Assembly (NCBI GenBank): GCA_963835885.1
Contig: CAWIHF010000029.1
Span: forward strand, 1 to 64,000
DNA from: Roseiarcus sp963835885
GTDB taxonomy: Bacteria; Pseudomonadota; Alphaproteobacteria; Rhizobiales; Beijerinckiaceae
Length of the DNA: 64,000 nucleotides
Direction: 5' to 3'
Shown: positions 35,466 to 45,149 of the stretch, piece after piece
Numbering within the stretch: position 1 is the stretch's first letter
Layout of the letters: each line of letters opens with the position of its first letter
Translations under genes and position numbers: made by a program
Notes under the pieces: generated by a model
The model's database searches: none
The model's input: only the letters and a program-made list of their open reading frames with translations
What the model was told of the DNA's origin: nothing

Positions 35466-36520
35466 AGATCTTCGACTATGTGAGACCGGCCACGGTTCCG
35501 GAGGCGGTCGCCGCAGCGGCAGAGCCGGGCTCCGCCTATCTCGCCGCCGGCACCAATTTGCTCGACCTGATGAAGGGCGGCGCCATGCGGCCCGACCGTC
35601 TCGTCGACGTCACGCGCTTGCCGGGCCTCGACCGCTTGGAGCGCCTGGCCGATGGCGGCATGCGCATCGGCGCGCTGGTGCGGAACGCCGACCTCGCGCA
35701 GGACGCGGATTTCGCCCGCGCCTATCCGGCGGTCGCCGAAGCGCTGCTCTCCGGCGCGTCGGCGCAGCTCCGCAACGCCGCGACCGTCGGCGGCAACCTC
35801 ATGCAGCGGACGCGCTGCAGCTACTTCTATGACGTGGCGAGCGCCTGCAACCGGCGTGAACCGGGCGCAGGCTGCGACGCGCTGCAAGGCGAGAACCGCC
35901 TGCATGCGGTGCTCGGATGGAGCAAGCACTGCATCGCGACGCATCCGTCGGACTTCTGTGTGCCGCTCGTCGCGCTCGACGCCGTTGTCGAGATCGAAGG
36001 CAAAGATGGTCGGCGCGAGATCGCGCTCGAAGATTTTCACCGCCTGCCCGGCGACACGCCGGAGCGCGAAAGCGCGCTCGAGCCGGGGGACCTGATCGTT
36101 GCGCTTCGTCTTCCCGGCGATGCGGCGCGCTTTGCGGCGCATGCGCGCTATCTCAAGCTTCGCGAGCGCACGTCCTTTGCCTTCGCGGTCGTGTCCGCCG
36201 CCGCGGCGCTCGACCTGGAAGGCGGCGCAATTCGCAGCGCCCGGATTGCCCTTGGCGGCGTCGCGGCGAAGCCATGGCGCGCGCGAGCGGCCGAAGAGGC
36301 GCTCGCCGGCGCGAATGCGGACGAGACGGCGTTCCGCAAAGCGGCCGAAGCCGCGCTCGCCGACGCGAAGCCCTCCGGCGATAACGCATTCAAGATCGAA
36401 CTCGCGAAACGGATCGTCGTGCGCGCGCTCGCGCTCGCGGCGGCGGGAACGCCCGAGCGCCTTCCTGCCCTTCCGGCCTCTCCCTTCTCCTCCGTTCCCA
36501 GGGCCCTTCAACATGCCTGA
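35462..36520 (+). CDS. paoB: Molybdenum hydroxylase, FAD-binding subunit with 4Fe-4S insert
   Basis: A 352-residue FAD subunit: YVRPATVPEAVAAAAE, flavin loop AAGTNLLDLMKGG, SAQLRNAATVGGNLMQRTRC. The Cys-containing stretch RCSYFYDVASACNRREPGAGCDAL and KHCIATHPSDFC is the extra 4Fe-4S site that separates PaoB-type proteins from ordinary xanthine dehydrogenase FAD subunits. It starts at 35462 inside the paoA stop and overlaps paoC by eight bases. Confidence 0.93.
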   Translation: MKIFDYVRPATVPEAVAAAAEPGSAYLAAGTNLLDLMKGGAMRPDRLVDVTRLPGLDRLERLADGGMRIGALVRNADLAQDADFARAYPAVAEALLSGASAQLRNAATVGGNLMQRTRCSYFYDVASACNRREPGAGCDALQGENRLHAVLGWSKHCIATHPSDFCVPLVALDAVVEIEGKDGRREIALEDFHRLPGDTPERESALEPGDLIVALRLPGDAARFAAHARYLKLRERTSFAFAVVSAAAALDLEGGAIRSARIALGGVAAKPWRARAAEEALAGANADETAFRKAAEAALADAKPSGDNAFKIELAKRIVVRALALAAAGTPERLPALPASPFSSVPRALQHA

Positions 36521-38781
36521 GACCCATCGCACCCAAGCCTCGCCGAACCTGCGCTACGGCTCGAACGCGGGCCAGCCGCTCACCCGCCGCGACGGAGTCC
36601 TCAAGGTCACCGGGCGCGCGTCCTACGCCGCGGACAACCATCCCGAAGGAATGCTGTATGCGGTGTGCGCCGTCAGCACGATCGCGCGCGGCCGCGTCGT
36701 GCATCTCGACGTCGAAGCCGCCAAAGCGCATCCGCATGTCGTCGAGGTGATCACCCCCGCCAACCGGCCGCCGCTGGCAGGCGACCCGGAAGCCAAGGAA
36801 GGCCTGTTCGCGTTCCGTTTGGAGGCGCTGCAGAACGACCGCGTGCGCTACGCCAACCAGCCGATCGCGCTCGTCGTCGCAAAGACGCTGGAGGCGGCGA
36901 CGGAAGGCGCCGCGCTGCTGAAGCCCCGTTACGAGGTCGAGCCGGCGCGCCTCGGACTCGATCTCGAGCGATTCGTCCCGCAAGCCGTCGGGAGTCGGCT
37001 CGCCCCCGAGCGGCGCGCATGGCGACGTCGAGGCGGGACTGTCGGCCGGCGCCGCTGCGCGTCGACGCGACCTACGAAACGCCTTCGCAATACCACAACG
37101 CGATGGAGCCGCACGCCATCGTCGCGTCATGGGATGGCGACCGCCTGACGCTCGACACCCCGAACCAGGCGCCGTACCTGGCTCGCGCAGCCTACGCCGG
37201 CTTCTTCGGGGTCCCGCCGGAAAACGTGCTCATTCGCACCCCGTTCATCGGCGGCGGCTTCGGATCGAAAGCGATTCTCGCAGGAGCGCATATCCTGTGC
37301 GTGCTCGCGGCGCGCATGACGGGCCGGCCGGTGAAGCTGGCGCTGACGCGCGCCCAGATGTTCGGGCCGGTCGGCCATCGCGGCCAGACGCAGCAGCGAG
37401 TGAACTCGGCATGGAGACCGACGGCCGGCTCACCGCGATTTCTCATCACGCGATCGCTGCGACGAGCAGCTTCGACGAATTCATCGAACCGTCCGCCGGC
37501 GTCTCGCGCATGCTCTACGCGAGCCCGGCCATCGCCATCGCCCACGAGGCCGTGCGCAACGACATCGGCACGCCCGGACCCATGCGCGCGCCGGGCCTCG
37601 CCTCCGGATCGGCGGCGCTCGAGGTCGCCATCGACGAAGCGGCGGAGGCCTGCGGCATGGACCCGCTCGACTTCCGGCTGACGAATTATGCGGAGGTCGA
37701 ACCGATAACAGGCAAGCCCTATTCGTCGAAGGCGCTGCGCGAATGCTACGCCAAGGGCGCGACGGAATTCGGCTGGTCGATTCGGCCGCGCGCCCCCCGG
37801 CAGATGCGCGACGAAGACGGCTTCCTCGTCGGCTGGGGCATGGGAACCGCCGTGTTCCACTGCCCGATGTTCGCTGCGGAGGCGAGGGCGGCGCTCCGCG
37901 GCGACGGCACAGCCACCATCGAGACGAGCGCAATCGACATGGGACAGGGCGCCTTGACGGCGCTCGCGCAGATTGCCGCCGACAGCCTCGGGCTCGACAT
38001 CGACCAGGTCACGTTGCGCTTCGGCGGCTCCGACCTGCCCGACGGTGGGGTCGCTGGCGGCTCCGGCCATACGGCGACTGCCGGCTCGGCCATCGACGCG
38101 GCCGGCAGGAACGCGGTCGCGCGGCTGGCCGAGCTCGCCACAGCGGACCGCAATTCGCCGCTCTTTGGCGCGGGGAATGTCGGCGTGGTCGCGCGCGCCG
38201 GACGGCTCCACCGCAAAGACGACGAGAGTCGCAGCGAGAGCTATGCCGACATCCTCGCCCGCGCTGGACTGGCGGAGATCGACGGGTGGGGCAAGGGCGC
38301 GCGCGATCCTGCGGCTGTCGGCGACCATGCGCTGCAGGCGCACGGAGCGGTCTTCGCGGAGGTCAAGGTCGACCCCGATCTCGGCCAGGTCCGCGCCACG
38401 CGCCTGGTCGGCGCCTTCGCGGCCGGGCGGATCATCAACCCGCGGCTCGTGCGCAGCCAGCTTTATGGCGGCATGATCTGGGCCGCGTCCTTCGCGCTGA
38501 ACGAGGGCGCGAGCGTGGACCGGCGCAGCGGCCGTATCATGAATGCAGACCTTGGCGAATACCACGTGCCGGTGAATGCCGACGTGCCGTCGCTCGAAGC
38601 GCTGCTGGTCCACGAGGACGACGTCTTGGTCAACGGGCTCGGCATCAAGGGCGTTGGCGAAATCGGCATTACCGGGACGGTGGGCGCCATCGCGAACGCC
38701 GTGTGGCACGCGACAGGGGTAAGAGTTCGCAAGTTTCCTGTGAGGATTGAGAACATCATGGCGCCCACCTCCGGCGCATAG
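36513..38781 (+). pseudogene. paoC: Molybdenum hydroxylase, large Mo-binding subunit, frameshifted
   Basis: The protein can be followed through the whole region: N-terminal GQPLTRRDGVLKVTGRASYAADN, then after slips near 36996 and 37050 HGDVEAGLSAG, LRVDATYETPSQYHNAMEPHAIV and PFIGGGFGSKA, then after a slip near 37400 MRAPGLASGSAALEVAIDEAAE, SGHTATAGSAIDAAGRNAV and the catalytic Glu block KGVGEIGITGTVGAIANAVWHAT. Total length is as expected, about 750 residues. It binds molybdopterin cytosine dinucleotide and oxidises aldehydes (known for PaoABC). Two or three single-base slips interrupt the frame. With paoA and paoB intact and the promoter well formed, sequence error is more likely than loss. 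Confidence 0.88.
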
Positions 38782-38916
38782 CGCACACCGATCCGGAAGG
38801 CGGCTTTCAGGTCCGCCATTGGCGCATTCCGTCCGAACAGCGACCGACCAGGCACGCGTGCTTCAGGTCAATTCGGGCCGAGAGGCTCGAACTCGCCATT
38901 TGAGCCCTCCGGGCGC

Positions 38917-40104
38917 TCATCGTACACCCTCGCGGCGTTCGACGATCACCGATTGCGGGCCGTTCACCCGGTAGCGGATCCCTGCCCAGTCGATCGTGCG
39001 CGACAGCGGCGCCGCGGCGGCGGCGAGGGAGTGAATGAGCCACCAGACCGGCCTCAGCCAGCGTTCGGCGAACCAACGCCGCTCGTCGCGACCCCCTTCC
39101 AGGTCCGGCCACAGCGCCCGCTGGATGCTCCGGCGAACACGGCCGCGGACCTCGCCGAGCGCGAGAATAAACGCGAGCCCTAGCCACGCCCAGGCGGCCC
39201 CCTGCACGAGGCTCGGCGCCATGAGCGCGAGGCAGACCGGCGGCGCCCAGAGGCAGGCGAGCGCGATTGCAAAATTCTTCGGCTGATAAATCCAGACGAG
39301 CCGGTACTGGCGCACGCCGAACGAAAAAAACTCGCGCCAGGAGCACGAAACCGGCGTCAGCAGCAGGCCCTGGCGCGGCGCATGCGCGAGAAGGCCGGCC
39401 TGCCGCAGCGCCGCCGCCATCTGAAAATCGTCACTGATCGCTCCCCGCCAAAAGTCTCTGAGGCGTGTCGCTTCGAGCGTGTCGCGCTTCAGGGCGACGC
39501 TGCCGCCCCACACGATGGTCAACGGCAGCGCGCCGCGCGGAAGTGCGGCGATGGCGTCGTTGGCCGCGGCGAGACAGCATGAGCTCCAGCGATCGTCGGC
39601 CGGAATCATCCAGCGGTAGCCGGTCGCCAGGGGACGGCCCGAATTGACCAGGACAGCGATGAGGCGCGATAGCCACACCGGCGTCGGCAAGGCGTCGGCG
39701 TCGATGAAAGCGACGATTTCGTCGTCCGGCTCGAGCCGTTCCAGAGCCGCGAGTTGATTCCAGACCTTCTGTCCGGCATTCTCGGCGTGTCCGGCGACCG
39801 CGAGGTCCATCGGCGCCCCGGGTTGGCGCCTGGCCGCCGACAATATTGCGAAGGCCGGATCGTCCTTGCTTTCGACGCTGGCGACAATCCGGTAATGCCG
39901 GTAGTTCTGTGTCCGCAAGAGCGCGAGATGACGGGCCAGGTTGGCTGCGCCGCGCACCGGCAGGACGACCGCGACCTTCGGCTCCACGCCCGGAATTTCC
40001 GGTTTCGGCAACCCCCACCGGTAAGCCGCCGCCGCGAAGGCCGTGAAGAGATTTTGCAGGCACCAGAGCGCCAACGCCCCAGACGCAATCGTAGAGAACG
40101 CCAT
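38917..40104 (-). CDS. Family 2/21 glycosyltransferase, ceramide-glucosyltransferase-like, membrane-bound
   Basis: A 395-residue membrane glycosyltransferase starting at 40104 (MAFSTIASGALALWCLQN, an N-terminal anchor). The catalytic domain shows VAVVLPVRGAANLARHLALL, the DxD-type FIDADALP, GGSVALKRDTL, ISDDFQ, and the product-site (Q/R)xxRW-like RQYRLVW; these are the D1-D2-D3-RxxRW elements of GT21. Two or three hydrophobic segments follow (FAIALACLWAPPVCLALMA). It probably glycosylates a membrane lipid such as ceramide or diacylglycerol. The open frame extends to 40281, but that part is Arg-rich leader. Confidence 0.85.
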   Translation of the reverse strand: MAFSTIASGALALWCLQNLFTAFAAAAYRWGLPKPEIPGVEPKVAVVLPVRGAANLARHLALLRTQNYRHYRIVASVESKDDPAFAILSAARRQPGAPMDLAVAGHAENAGQKVWNQLAALERLEPDDEIVAFIDADALPTPVWLSRLIAVLVNSGRPLATGYRWMIPADDRWSSCCLAAANDAIAALPRGALPLTIVWGGSVALKRDTLEATRLRDFWRGAISDDFQMAAALRQAGLLAHAPRQGLLLTPVSCSWREFFSFGVRQYRLVWIYQPKNFAIALACLWAPPVCLALMAPSLVQGAAWAWLGLAFILALGEVRGRVRRSIQRALWPDLEGGRDERRWFAERWLRPVWWLIHSLAAAAAPLSRTIDWAGIRYRVNGPQSVIVERREGVR

Positions 40105-40340
40105 GGCTCCCGAGCGCGCGGCCCGCGCGATTGGCCGACCCACAGGCCCGGACATTACCCGGGCGCGGCGCGGCGCGATACCATAAACGCGGGAGCGCCC
40201 GCTCATCGCAAAAAACGTCAGCTCATTCGGCGTGCGGCTTGCCATTGCCGCCTCGACGGCTAGCATGCGAACGAGTCTCATGCGGCCCGGCCTCGCCCAA
40301 GCGCTTGATCGGCGCCAGCCCGAGCGCCTGGAGTATCAGT

Positions 40341-40994
40341 ATGGCCAGAACCCCGACCACGGCGGCCTTCGTCAGCCAGAAGGGCGGGGTCGGAAAAAGC
40401 ACGCTGGCGCGCGTGCTCGCGCTCGGGGCGATCCATCGCGGCCGCAGGACGCTGCTCGCCGACTTCGACCTCGATCAGCTGACCTGCGTCGAATGGGGCG
40501 CGCTGCGCATGCGCGCCGGCATCGAGCCCGAGATCGACGCGCGCGCCTTCAAGAGCCTCAAGAAACTGCGCAAGGACGACACCGCAGTCGATTTCATCGT
40601 CGCCGACACGCGCGGGCTGGCCGACGACCTCTCAACAGAAATCGCCGAGATTTCCCACGTCGTTTTCCTGCCGACCGGCGTGTCGCAGGACGACCTCAGG
40701 CCAACGCTGAACCTCGGGCGCAAGCTCGCCCGGCGAGGCGCCGAGGGGCGGCTCGTCGTCGTGCTGTCGAAAGTCGGCCGGTCGGAGATTCAATTCAGCC
40801 GGGCGGTCGAGACCATCGAGGACGCGGGCTTCGAACTCCTTTCGGAGCACTGGCCGCAGCGCGACGGCTTCCAGGGCGACCTCGACGCGGGCCGCGCCGG
40901 GCGCGAGGCTCGCAACCCCTTTTTGCGCGAGATTGCCGAGCGCATGGAGGAGGCCCTGTGGGCGCGGACGATGAAGGCCAAGCCGCGGGCATAA
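40341..40994 (+). CDS. ParA/MinD-like ATPase without visible partner
   Basis: A 217-residue protein with the deviant Walker A motif SQKGGVGKSTLARVLA, switch I TLLADFDLDQLTCVEWG (Asp in the usual place), Walker B-like FIVADTRGLADD and VVLSKVGRSEIQFS. It resembles small ParA proteins that position cargo on the nucleoid. There is no ParB, centromere-like repeat or replication gene nearby, so its cargo is unknown. It is divergent from the glycosyltransferase gene. The start ATG 40341 is chosen by the family N-terminus. Confidence 0.88.
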   Translation: MARTPTTAAFVSQKGGVGKSTLARVLALGAIHRGRRTLLADFDLDQLTCVEWGALRMRAGIEPEIDARAFKSLKKLRKDDTAVDFIVADTRGLADDLSTEIAEISHVVFLPTGVSQDDLRPTLNLGRKLARRGAEGRLVVVLSKVGRSEIQFSRAVETIEDAGFELLSEHWPQRDGFQGDLDAGRAGREARNPFLREIAERMEEALWARTMKAKPRA

Positions 40995-41063
40995 GCAGGC
41001 TGGAAGGATCCTTCGCGGCCCTCGGCGCCGTTTTTCCGCGAGAAAATCGAAACTAAACCTCTT

Positions 41064-41093
41064 GCTTTACTATCGCGGCGATGATACTAAAGC
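41064..41093 (+). promoter_or_regulatory. Imperfect palindrome at the start of the second ArsR gene
   Basis: GCTTTACTATC (41064-41074) and GATACTAAAGC (41083-41093) pair at 10 of 11 positions around an eight-base centre. It ends three bases before ATG 41096 and would contain the alternative ATG 41081. By analogy with the palindrome at 1297-1314, it is a likely autoregulatory operator. Confidence 0.6.
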
Positions 41094-41095
41094 TA

Positions 41096-41452
41096 ATGCT
41101 TAACCATTCGGCCACGCTCGATCTCGCCTTCCAGGCCCTCGCCGATCCGACGCGGCGAGCCATGATCGAGCAACTCGCGCGGGGGCCAGCCTCGGTCAGC
41201 GACCTCGCCCGGCCGCTCGCCATGTCGCTGCCGGCGGTGATGCAGCATCTCGCGGTGCTCGAGGCGTCGGGACTGGTGCGCTCCCAGAAATCGGGGCGGG
41301 TCCGGACATGCCGCGTCGATCCCGACGCGATGAGCGTCGCCGAGCGATGGATCAACGACAGGCGCAGCGAATGGGAGCGACGTCTCGACCGGCTTGGAGA
41401 TTACGTCGCAAGCCTCAAAGCGGAAGGAGCCTCCGATGGCCAAGACAACTGA
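41096..41452 (+). CDS. ArsR-family transcriptional regulator
   Basis: A 118-residue ArsR repressor: LDLAFQALADPTRRAMIEQLARGPASVSDLA, recognition helix MSLPAVMQHLAVLEASGLVRS, wing QKSGRVRTCRVDP. I prefer ATG 41096 (MLNHSATLD), the usual family start, over 41081, which would lie inside the palindrome. It overlaps the following double-SRPBCC gene by 17 bases, so the two form one operon. There is no metal-site cysteine pair. Confidence 0.9.
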   Translation: MLNHSATLDLAFQALADPTRRAMIEQLARGPASVSDLARPLAMSLPAVMQHLAVLEASGLVRSQKSGRVRTCRVDPDAMSVAERWINDRRSEWERRLDRLGDYVASLKAEGASDGQDN

Positions 41453-42392
41453 GACGATCGATCTGCCGCCGGTCAGCGTTACGCGCATTCTGCACGCGCC
41501 CCGCGAGCTGGTGTTCAACGCCTGGAGTTCGGCCGAGCATGTCAGGCGCTGGTTCGCGCCGACCGGCTACACCGTTCCGAATGCGAACGTCGAGATGCGC
41601 GTCGGCGGAGCCTTCGAGGTTTTGATGCGGGCCCCCGACGGCGTCGAGCATTGGGCGCGCGGAACCGTCGTCGAGGTCGTGCGCTTCGACCGGCTGGCGC
41701 TCGATCTGGTGGTCGAGGATACCAAGGGTCATGCGCTCTTCCGCGCCTTCACCGAAGCCCGCTTCGCCGACGCGCTCGGCGGGACAAAGCTCGACGTCAC
41801 GCAGACCTATACAATCATCGATCCGGACGCGGCCTGGATGGCTCAGGGCGCGTCGCAAGGCTGGGCTGAGACGCTCGACCATCTTTCGGCCGAGCTTCGG
41901 CGCATGCTGACCAGTCTCGAGACCGCGCGCTCCGTCGTCCACTCCGCCTTCACGCTCGAGCGAACCTATGACGCGCCGGTCGAACGCGTCTACCGGGCCC
42001 TGTCCGACGAGTTGGCCAAGGCAAAATGGTTCGGCGGCTCGGACGGCCAGTGGCGGCAGATCGAGCGCAGCATGGATTTTCGCGTCGGCGGTCGGGAGCG
42101 CCTGAAGGGGCGGTGGGAGAGCGGCGTCGTCTCGACCTTCGACGCTGTCTACCACGACATCGTCCCCGACCAGCGCATCGTCTACACTTACGAAATGCAT
42201 CTCGACGAGAAGAAGATTTCTGTCTCGCTCGCCACTTTGCAGATCAAGTCCGGCGGCCCCGGCCGCGCGATGTTGAAAGTGACGGAACAGGGCGCGTTTC
42301 TCGACGGCTACGACGACGGCGGCTCGCGCGAACGCGGCACCAGCTTCCTGCTCGACCAGCTCGGCGCGTCGTTGACCGGAAGTGCACATTAA
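41436..42392 (+). CDS. Fused double SRPBCC (AHSA1-like) protein
   Basis: A 318-residue protein made of two complete SRPBCC domains in tandem. Domain 1 is VTRILHAPRELVFNAWSSAEHVRRWFAP to about residue 160. Domain 2 is FTLERTYDAPVERVYRALSDELAKAKWFGG to YDDGGSRERGTSFLLDQL. AHSA1-like proteins next to ArsR regulators are normally single-domain; here the two that often sit side by side are fused. The start at 41436 follows AAGGAG. The ligand is unknown. Confidence 0.9.
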   Translation: MAKTTETIDLPPVSVTRILHAPRELVFNAWSSAEHVRRWFAPTGYTVPNANVEMRVGGAFEVLMRAPDGVEHWARGTVVEVVRFDRLALDLVVEDTKGHALFRAFTEARFADALGGTKLDVTQTYTIIDPDAAWMAQGASQGWAETLDHLSAELRRMLTSLETARSVVHSAFTLERTYDAPVERVYRALSDELAKAKWFGGSDGQWRQIERSMDFRVGGRERLKGRWESGVVSTFDAVYHDIVPDQRIVYTYEMHLDEKKISVSLATLQIKSGGPGRAMLKVTEQGAFLDGYDDGGSRERGTSFLLDQLGASLTGSAH

Positions 42393-42670
42393 CGGCGCCG
42401 CGTTGGACGAGGGGCCGCATCGCCGTTGACCGCGGGGCGCCGAGCGCTTCTGGGCACCCGGCGCCCGGCAGGGCGCTAGCCCGCGCGACGCATCGTCCAA
42501 ATCTCGCCCTCATCGCAGCCCGTTAATTCGTAACACGATTTGCTGCGCTGCACAATAGCATTGCTGCTATGCACAATCCGCTGGACGCAAAGCTGTTCGA
42601 GGAACCGACGCTTCGGCGAACGCCTAAGGACGGGGAAGCGAGGACGGGTGTCGGGCTCGCGACTGCGCCC

Positions 42671-43930
42671 TCAACTGCGCGACAGAACCTGGACGGCGCG
42701 CTCGAGCTGCGGATCGGCGCCGGCGGCGTAGCGGGAATCGAATGCGACCTCGATGGTCGGCTCGACGCCGGCCCCCTCGAGGCGCCGGCCATCGACGACG
42801 ACGTCCTCGACCGCAAGCAGCAACAGACCGTCGTCGCCGATGAGAAACGCAGTGGCCGCGAGCACCGCGCCCTCGGTGCGGCTGCCGATGAGCTCGCCGA
42901 GGCGATATTCCTTGAAGCCGTAGGCGAGCACCTCCTTGCCGCTCCGAGTCCCGCCGTTGATCAGCGCGGCCACCGGCTTGCGCCACTTCACGTCGACGAG
43001 ATCGATCTCGCCGTTCCTCGCCGTCACCTTCATGGTCGGCGAATGCGGATTGAACAGATCGAGATATTGCGGCTGGGCCCCGCCCCAGCCGTCGCGCAGA
43101 TCCCAGATGAGCGCGTCGGCGTCGCGCAGCGGGCCATCGCCGATCAGGTCCTCGAGCGCGTGCTGATATTGACGCCCCGCGTAGGACCACACGTGCACAT
43201 AGCCGATGCGCGCGTTGGCGCCGGCGGAAATGATCCGGGCGCTGCCCTGCAGCCCATGCAGGAACATTTGGTTCGGATGAAGATCGGCCGGGACGACGGA
43301 GACCGAAATCGGCGCTCCGTCGCGCGCTCGCCGGACCGACAGCGATACCGGTCCGCCGACCTTGCCGCGGAAAGACGCGATAGGTTGGAACGGGCGATCG
43401 TCCGCCGACAGGATCTCGTCGCCGAGCAGGAGACCTGCCTTATGGGCAGGAGCGCCCTCGATCACGCCGGTTACGAAGGTCCGCCCCTGGTTATCGTCCT
43501 GCACGAAGATCCCTATCCCGGGGTAGGCCACTTCGCCGCTGGGAAAGAGACGCTGAAGCCCTCGATGCTGAAGCGCGCCGGCAAAAATGTCGGCCAGCTG
43601 GTAATAGGCCGGCTCATCGGACGTGTAATAGCGCGTGTGGGACGCGCCGAGGGTCGCGAGCATCACATTGACGATTCCGGCCAGCTCGCCTCGCGAGCGC
43701 GCCGCCTCGGCCTGCGGGCGGTAGCGCTCGCGTATCGCCTGCCAGTCGAGCCCATTGAGACGCGGGTCGTAGAAGCGATCGCGTACGAGCTCCCACACTT
43801 CGTCGAAAGCCGACCGATCCGTTTCGGCCGAGCCCTGACCGCGCATTTGCAACTCCCACTGCGCGCCGGCCGGCCGCGCCAAGGCGAGCGAGGCTGCGAT
43901 AGCCAGAATTTCCCTGCGCGTTGCTTTCAT
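42671..43930 (-). CDS. S41-family peptidase with PDZ domain
   Basis: A 419-residue exported protein (MKATRREILAIAASLALARPAGA signal). It has an N-terminal helical cap (FDEVWELVRDRFYDP), a PDZ domain around residues 150-215 (GRTFVTGVIEGAPAHKAGLLLGDEILSADD), and a C-terminal-processing-protease core with the catalytic Ser-Lys region in LINGGTRSGKEVLAYGF preceded by ALIWDLRDGWGGAQ. The catalytic Lys of CtpA expected three to four helix turns after Ser is in FKEYRLGE. It acts in the periplasm on unknown substrates. Confidence 0.9.
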   Translation of the reverse strand: MKATRREILAIAASLALARPAGAQWELQMRGQGSAETDRSAFDEVWELVRDRFYDPRLNGLDWQAIRERYRPQAEAARSRGELAGIVNVMLATLGASHTRYYTSDEPAYYQLADIFAGALQHRGLQRLFPSGEVAYPGIGIFVQDDNQGRTFVTGVIEGAPAHKAGLLLGDEILSADDRPFQPIASFRGKVGGPVSLSVRRARDGAPISVSVVPADLHPNQMFLHGLQGSARIISAGANARIGYVHVWSYAGRQYQHALEDLIGDGPLRDADALIWDLRDGWGGAQPQYLDLFNPHSPTMKVTARNGEIDLVDVKWRKPVAALINGGTRSGKEVLAYGFKEYRLGELIGSRTEGAVLAATAFLIGDDGLLLLAVEDVVVDGRRLEGAGVEPTIEVAFDSRYAAGADPQLERAVQVLSRS

Positions 43931-44124
43931 CGGACCCGTTGCTTTCGTATTCTGATGGACGTATCGGCCTCGCTAGGCGCCAATCCCGGCCCATGTTTGA
44001 CCGCGGCGCGTGCAAATCGGGACGCGCTGGATTTCGTCAGAATGCGGCCGCCCGACCGCGGTCATATTCGTCGCCGACACTTGAACCCTTGCGGGACGGT
44101 CTTTGCGCGCCCGGGAGAGGTCCG

Positions 44125-44916
44125 TTGCCCGGTAAACCGCTCAATTTCGCCGTCGGCCTTGTCGCTTGCGGTCTGGCGCTATCGGCGGTCGGTTCGGTCG
44201 CGGGCGCGCCGAGGCGCCAGGCGCTCTGGCTGACCGTTCAGGCCTGCGTCGCCGACCACAAGCTGACGGGAGCCGCATTCCCTTGCCTGCTGGTCGATTT
44301 GGATGGCGGCGAGGAGCGCGGCTATGTCGTCTTGCGCGACCCGTTTGGCCCGGACACAATTCTGGCGCCGACGCGCCGAGTGACTGGAATCGAGGACCCG
44401 TGGCTGCGGTCGCCCCAGGCGCCGAACTATTTTGCCGCCGCCTGGCGCGCGCGGCCGCTCCTCAAAGGACCTGGCGGACGGCCGCCGGCGCCCGACGGTT
44501 TCGCGCTCGCGGTCAACTCCGCGCTCGCGCGAAGCCAGGACCAGTTTCACATCCACCTCGGCTGTCTTGCGCCAGCGCTCGCGCGCAAGCTTCCCATCCT
44601 CGCCGCCAAGTTGCCGGTCGGCGCCTGGACGCGGGTCGGCGTCGCCATCGAAGGCTCGTCGTTCTGGGCGCTGCGGGCCGGGCGGACTGACCCTCAGGAC
44701 ATTGAGCCGGTTCGCCTTGCGGTCGAAGCTATCGGCGGCAAGAGAAACCTCGCGCGAACGACGCTCCTCGTCACCGAGCTCCGGGTCGGCAGAAGCGAAG
44801 AGTCCCTTATCCTCGTCTCCGATGCCGGCCAATCCGGTTCGCTCCAGGAAGCGTCCGCCGAAAGCCTGCTCGATCCCGCCTGTTCAGGCCCGTCGCGCGC
44901 ATCGATGTCCAATTGA
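44125..44916 (+). CDS. cdh: CDP-diacylglycerol diphosphatase
   Basis: A 263-residue protein of the CDH (HIT-like) family. The diagnostic block is GFALAVNSALARSQDQFHIHLGCL with the catalytic His-x-His; LVDLDGGEERGYVVLRDPFGP and TRRVTGIEDPWL are the other family blocks. The start is TTG 44125 after GGGAGAGG, followed by a signal-anchor (LNFAVGLVACGLALSAVG). The longer frame from 43921 has no signal. The enzyme hydrolyses CDP-diacylglycerol to phosphatidate and CMP at the membrane. It is divergent from the S41 peptidase. Confidence 0.87.
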   Translation: MPGKPLNFAVGLVACGLALSAVGSVAGAPRRQALWLTVQACVADHKLTGAAFPCLLVDLDGGEERGYVVLRDPFGPDTILAPTRRVTGIEDPWLRSPQAPNYFAAAWRARPLLKGPGGRPPAPDGFALAVNSALARSQDQFHIHLGCLAPALARKLPILAAKLPVGAWTRVGVAIEGSSFWALRAGRTDPQDIEPVRLAVEAIGGKRNLARTTLLVTELRVGRSEESLILVSDAGQSGSLQEASAESLLDPACSGPSRASMSN

Positions 44917-44960
44917 TCCTGTCGGCCGCACTCGCGCGTTGGCGACCGCCATCAGACTTG

Positions 44961-45149
44961 TCAGGCCAAGGACGCGACGACCATGATCTCCACCAGGTTG
45001 GCCGGTCGCGCCAGGAGAGCCTGGACGGTCGCCCGCGCGGGAGGATCGCCCGGCGCGACCCAAGCGTCCCAGACCGCGTTCATTTCGTCGAAGCGCCCGA
45101 TGTCGGCGAGCCGGATGGTCAAAGATACAGGCGACGTTCGCGCTGCCCT
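44961..45149 (-). pseudogene. RidA-family C-terminal fragment
   Basis: The minus strand carries VSLTIRLADIGRFDEMNAVWDAWV, then GDPPARATVQALLARPANLVEIMVVASLA, then stop at 44961, the C-terminal half of a RidA (imine deaminase) protein including the PPAR and LVEI blocks. The N-terminal half is missing. The ISAs1 element begins at 45150 immediately upstream. The DNA beyond the other end of the element does not continue a RidA reading frame that I can recognise, so an additional deletion must have occurred before or after insertion. Confidence 0.7.

Noticed and set aside
37192..38709. 505-codon frame antisense to paoC
   Set aside because: The Mo-subunit motifs on the plus strand are unmistakable; the antisense frame has no family match that I can see.
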